A DNA stretch of 64,000 nucleotides from assembly GCA_022820805.1 (NCBI GenBank), contig JAJEEV010000048.1, forward strand, positions 1-64,000. The letters run 5' to 3'. The position numbers were made by a program, and so were the translations under genes. Source of the stretch: Acidimicrobiia bacterium. GTDB lineage: Bacteria > Actinomycetota > Acidimicrobiia > Acidimicrobiales > Aldehydirespiratoraceae. This document shows, in pieces, positions 58,689-64,000 of this stretch. Position 1 is the stretch's first letter. Every line of letters begins with the position of its first letter. The notes below the pieces were generated by a model that saw only the letters and a program-made list of their open reading frames with translations, was not told the origin of the DNA and did no database searches.

Positions 58689-59546
58689 TCACGCCGACTG
58701 GCGCACGACCAGCTCGACGGGCACGACGCCGATCTCCGGGATCAGGCCCGGCGCGTCGCGGAGCCGGCCCAGAGCAGAGGTCACGGCTTCCACGAGACGT
58801 TCGTTGTCAGGCCGCACGGAGGTCAGGGCAGGGGTCACCAGCCCGCTGTGCCCCATGTCCTCAGCACTGATCACGGCGACCTGGTCGGGCACCCGGATAC
58901 CCAGGTCCGCGGCCTCGCGGACGGCACCGACAGCCATGAGATCATTGTGAGCCACGACCCCGTCCATACCCGGGAATCCCTCAATGAGGCCACGGAGAGC
59001 GGACCCGCCTCCGTCGACGGTCGCCTGTGCCCGCACGATCGCACCCTTCAGGCCGGCGTCGTCCACCGCGGCCAGGAAGTCGCGCTCGCCGGCGCTGTGC
59101 CCCGGCGAGCCGTGCGAGGGGGCGATCATCCCGATGCGTCGCCGCCCCGACCGGGCCAGGCGGTCGATGGGCAGGCGGGCCACCATGTCGGGATCGAGGA
59201 TCACCCGGGCCACGTTGGGAACCTCGACGCCGTCGCCGACCACCACCACTGGCAGGCCGCGACGCGCGAAGCGTGACACGTCATCGGGCCGGTCCACGTC
59301 GCCGAGGACGACAACCCCCTCCGCCGGCAACGACCAGAACGACTCCAGCACCTCTCCGAGCCGGTCGCCGTGCCAACTGGCCAGCAGCACCCGGCGAGCG
59401 TCGCCGATGGCATGCTGTAGGCCCTCGGCCAGGTCCACGAACACGGGGGTGTTCAGATCGCGGCCGACCAGGCCGACGACACCCGCGCCGGCCCCGAACC
59501 GCTCGCCCGCCGGTGCTCTCATCGGGTGATTCCGTCCAACTGTCAC
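58689..59546 (-). CDS. LacI-type ligand-binding domain protein lacking the HTH (truncated regulator or pseudogene)
   Basis: GVVGLVGRDLNTPVFVDLAEGLQHA... ends ELVVRQSA; no HTH upstream on this strand. Confidence 0.75.
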   Translation of the reverse strand: MTVGRNHPMRAPAGERFGAGAGVVGLVGRDLNTPVFVDLAEGLQHAIGDARRVLLASWHGDRLGEVLESFWSLPAEGVVVLGDVDRPDDVSRFARRGLPVVVVGDGVEVPNVARVILDPDMVARLPIDRLARSGRRRIGMIAPSHGSPGHSAGERDFLAAVDDAGLKGAIVRAQATVDGGGSALRGLIEGFPGMDGVVAHNDLMAVGAVREAADLGIRVPDQVAVISAEDMGHSGLVTPALTSVRPDNERLVEAVTSALGRLRDAPGLIPEIGVVPVELVVRQSA

Positions 59547-59723
59547 CAGTCCGTCGCTCCCCTGTGGCGCAAGGCTTACGGATATTTTGGATTCTTCTGA
59601 CGTTGTGGGTGCGCCAACGTTGACGTGACGATACCGCCCTACAGCACGAGGTGGCTTGAGGCTGGCGCAAGTCGCCCGGCGTCAGGACTCGTCGTCGGGG
59701 AACTTGTCGTCAGGGACTCGGCG

Positions 59724-61319
59724 TCACGGGCCGGTGGCGCGACCGCGCAGGATGTCGTCGAAGCCCCGGACCAGGGGGTGCTCGGTCTCCTGCACATCCT
59801 CGGGACTGGCCGCGAAGTAGCCGGTGGCCATCCCCATGTCGGCCGCGGCGTCCAGGAACTCCGGGACGCTCGACAGGTACAGGCAGTCGTAGAGGTCCAC
59901 CGACATCACCCGGCGGGTTGCCTCGAACAGGGGCCGCTCGGGGAGCGCGGCGCCCACGTCCCCGCTCACCATCCAGGAGGACACCGAGTCCTCCAACTGC
60001 GCCATGCGCCGCAGCCGCATGCCCCATTCCCTCGGCTGGTTGCCGACGGCTGCTACCGGCAGACCCCGGCCCGCGACCGCGTCGAGGAACGGGTGCAGGC
60101 CCGGCACCAGCTTGAACGACGACAGGTAGCGGGTCTCCACCTCGCGCCCGATCGGGCCGAGGCCCAGGTCGCTCCAGAACTCCTCCGGCGTCAGGCGGCC
60201 CAGCACCAGCTTGCGGTGCCGGTCGCGCACCAGGTCCGCGTCCACGTCAGGGTTCTCGGCCTGGATGACCGGCAGCAGCGGGCCCTCCAGCGGGTGCGTG
60301 GGCCGCACGATCACGCCGTGCACGTCCACCACCAGCAGGCGCAGCAGCCGCTTGCGGGGTCGGCTGGCCTCGGCCTCACGGGCCGCGGCCCGTTGCTGGC
60401 GCCGGCGGGTGGCCCGGCGGCCCCGTCCCTTCGGCGTGCGGACCAGGGTCACCAACCATGCCACTGCCAGGCCCAGCACCACCAGGCCGAAGCCGAGCGC
60501 CGCGGCCCTCGCGATGTTCAGCCACAACGGCGCGAGGGTGTCCTGCACGGTGTTGGATGCGCCGATCCGCACCTGCGGATCCCCGTAGGAGAACCGCCAG
60601 GTGGCGGTGGATCCCTCGATCTCGGGCTCCGCCAGAACCGGCCCGCCCTCCGTCGCCGGGTCGGGGCCGGTGGTGGCGCTGAAGGCCCCGTCGGAGTCCA
60701 GCAACCGCAGCGAGAACTGAAGGCCCAAGGAGTCCCGGGGCCGGCCGGCCTCGGCGATCAGGTCCTCGAGAGGCCGCCCGAAGGGCTGGCCGTCGAAGAT
60801 CGCGGCCAGGGCGTTGTCGCTGAAGGCCTCGACCGGCGGTGTCGGATCGATGACGAGACTGAACTCGTAGGCGCTCTCTGCGAAGGACCGGGTCTGCTCG
60901 AGGATCAGGTCCGAGAAGATCACGCCCTCTCCGGCAACCTCCGCCAGCACTACCGGAAGCTGCGACGAGGACGCGTACGCCTTGACTGCCCGGATCTCGA
61001 CCCCCCCGTCGCTGTGAGAGATCGGGCCGTTCACGGCCCAGCCGGCGTCGCGCACATCGTCGAGCCGCAGACCCTCGGCCAGCTCCGGGACACGGGCCAC
61101 CGCGTCGGCGTCGGCGGTGAACACCACGGTCACCACACCCGAGCCGTCGTCGTTGACCGCCACCTGCACCGCGGTGTCCACCCGGCAGGCGGCCGCAAGC
61201 ACGGCGACCGCGGCAACCAGCAGCACCGTCCGGCATCGAACCGCGAACCGGCCGCCGCCCCAGCGCGCCCTAGCTGCCCTCGCGGGGGCGGGCATCAGCG
61301 TCCGGAACCGGCAGGACAC
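59724..61319 (-). CDS. Lipoprotein extracellular domain - TM - HAD-like domain fusion
   Basis: Lipobox VLAAACRVDTAVQVAVNDDGSGVVTVVF; TM AAALGFGLVVLGLAVAWLVTLV; C-term LLVVDVHGVIVRPTHPLEG... HAD-like. Confidence 0.7.
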   Translation of the reverse strand: MSCRFRTLMPAPARAARARWGGGRFAVRCRTVLLVAAVAVLAAACRVDTAVQVAVNDDGSGVVTVVFTADADAVARVPELAEGLRLDDVRDAGWAVNGPISHSDGGVEIRAVKAYASSSQLPVVLAEVAGEGVIFSDLILEQTRSFAESAYEFSLVIDPTPPVEAFSDNALAAIFDGQPFGRPLEDLIAEAGRPRDSLGLQFSLRLLDSDGAFSATTGPDPATEGGPVLAEPEIEGSTATWRFSYGDPQVRIGASNTVQDTLAPLWLNIARAAALGFGLVVLGLAVAWLVTLVRTPKGRGRRATRRRQQRAAAREAEASRPRKRLLRLLVVDVHGVIVRPTHPLEGPLLPVIQAENPDVDADLVRDRHRKLVLGRLTPEEFWSDLGLGPIGREVETRYLSSFKLVPGLHPFLDAVAGRGLPVAAVGNQPREWGMRLRRMAQLEDSVSSWMVSGDVGAALPERPLFEATRRVMSVDLYDCLYLSSVPEFLDAAADMGMATGYFAASPEDVQETEHPLVRGFDDILRGRATGP

Positions 61320-61365
61320 GGCTCCAGCCCCCAGCCCTCGCTCGGAGCCAACCCCGAGCGTGAGC

Positions 61366-63894
<2,529 letters not shown>

Positions 63895-64000
63895 CGCTCA
63901 CACCTCCCGGCCGCCCACGCTGCCTCATCGGCGTCAGTGTAACCCGGCGCTCTGACATGAGTGGCGTCGTGGTCTCGGCCTGCCGTGTGACATGGGACAC

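Overview
The window is a high-GC chromosomal segment that looks actinobacterial, possibly Acidimicrobiia-like; this placement is inferred from gene content, not computed. It is densely coding. Recognisable blocks: (1) a homoprotocatechuate-type meta-cleavage lower pathway (two aldehyde dehydrogenases, one cut by the window edge; CHM isomerase; FAH-family protein; HpaH-like hydratase). (2) A cobalamin-uptake operon (BtuF-BtuC-BtuD-CobO) behind a cobalamin riboswitch. (3) groEL with a 9-N9-9 CIRCE operator, and a CysO-like ubiquitin-fold sulfur carrier whose diglycine is masked by two extra residues. (4) A squalene operon hpnC-hpnD-hpnE. (5) An atypical Tad/Flp-like secretion-pilus locus (about 30.2-38.9 kb) headed by two large Cys-rich secreted proteins behind an AT-rich leader, followed by tRNA-Thr(TGT) and a VapBC-like pair. 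(6) An amide/aryl-acid uptake locus (ArsR, SRPBCC-periplasmic-binding-protein fusion, SBP, LivH, fused LivM-LivG, LivF, amidase, PaaK). (7) A reductive dehalogenase with an internally duplicated cobalamin-domain-like half, next to a GcvT/LigM-like folate enzyme. (8) Tandem LacI regulators, one without an HTH; a lipoprotein-TM-HAD fusion; and clpC. Most attractive for follow-up: the leaderless SRPBCC-PBP fusion as a candidate cytosolic ligand sensor, the Tad-like locus with its two secreted proteins, and the duplicated RdhA/GcvT pair. No CRISPR array, rRNA, or transposase was recognised. All calls come from reading the sequence and supplied ORFs; no database search was run.
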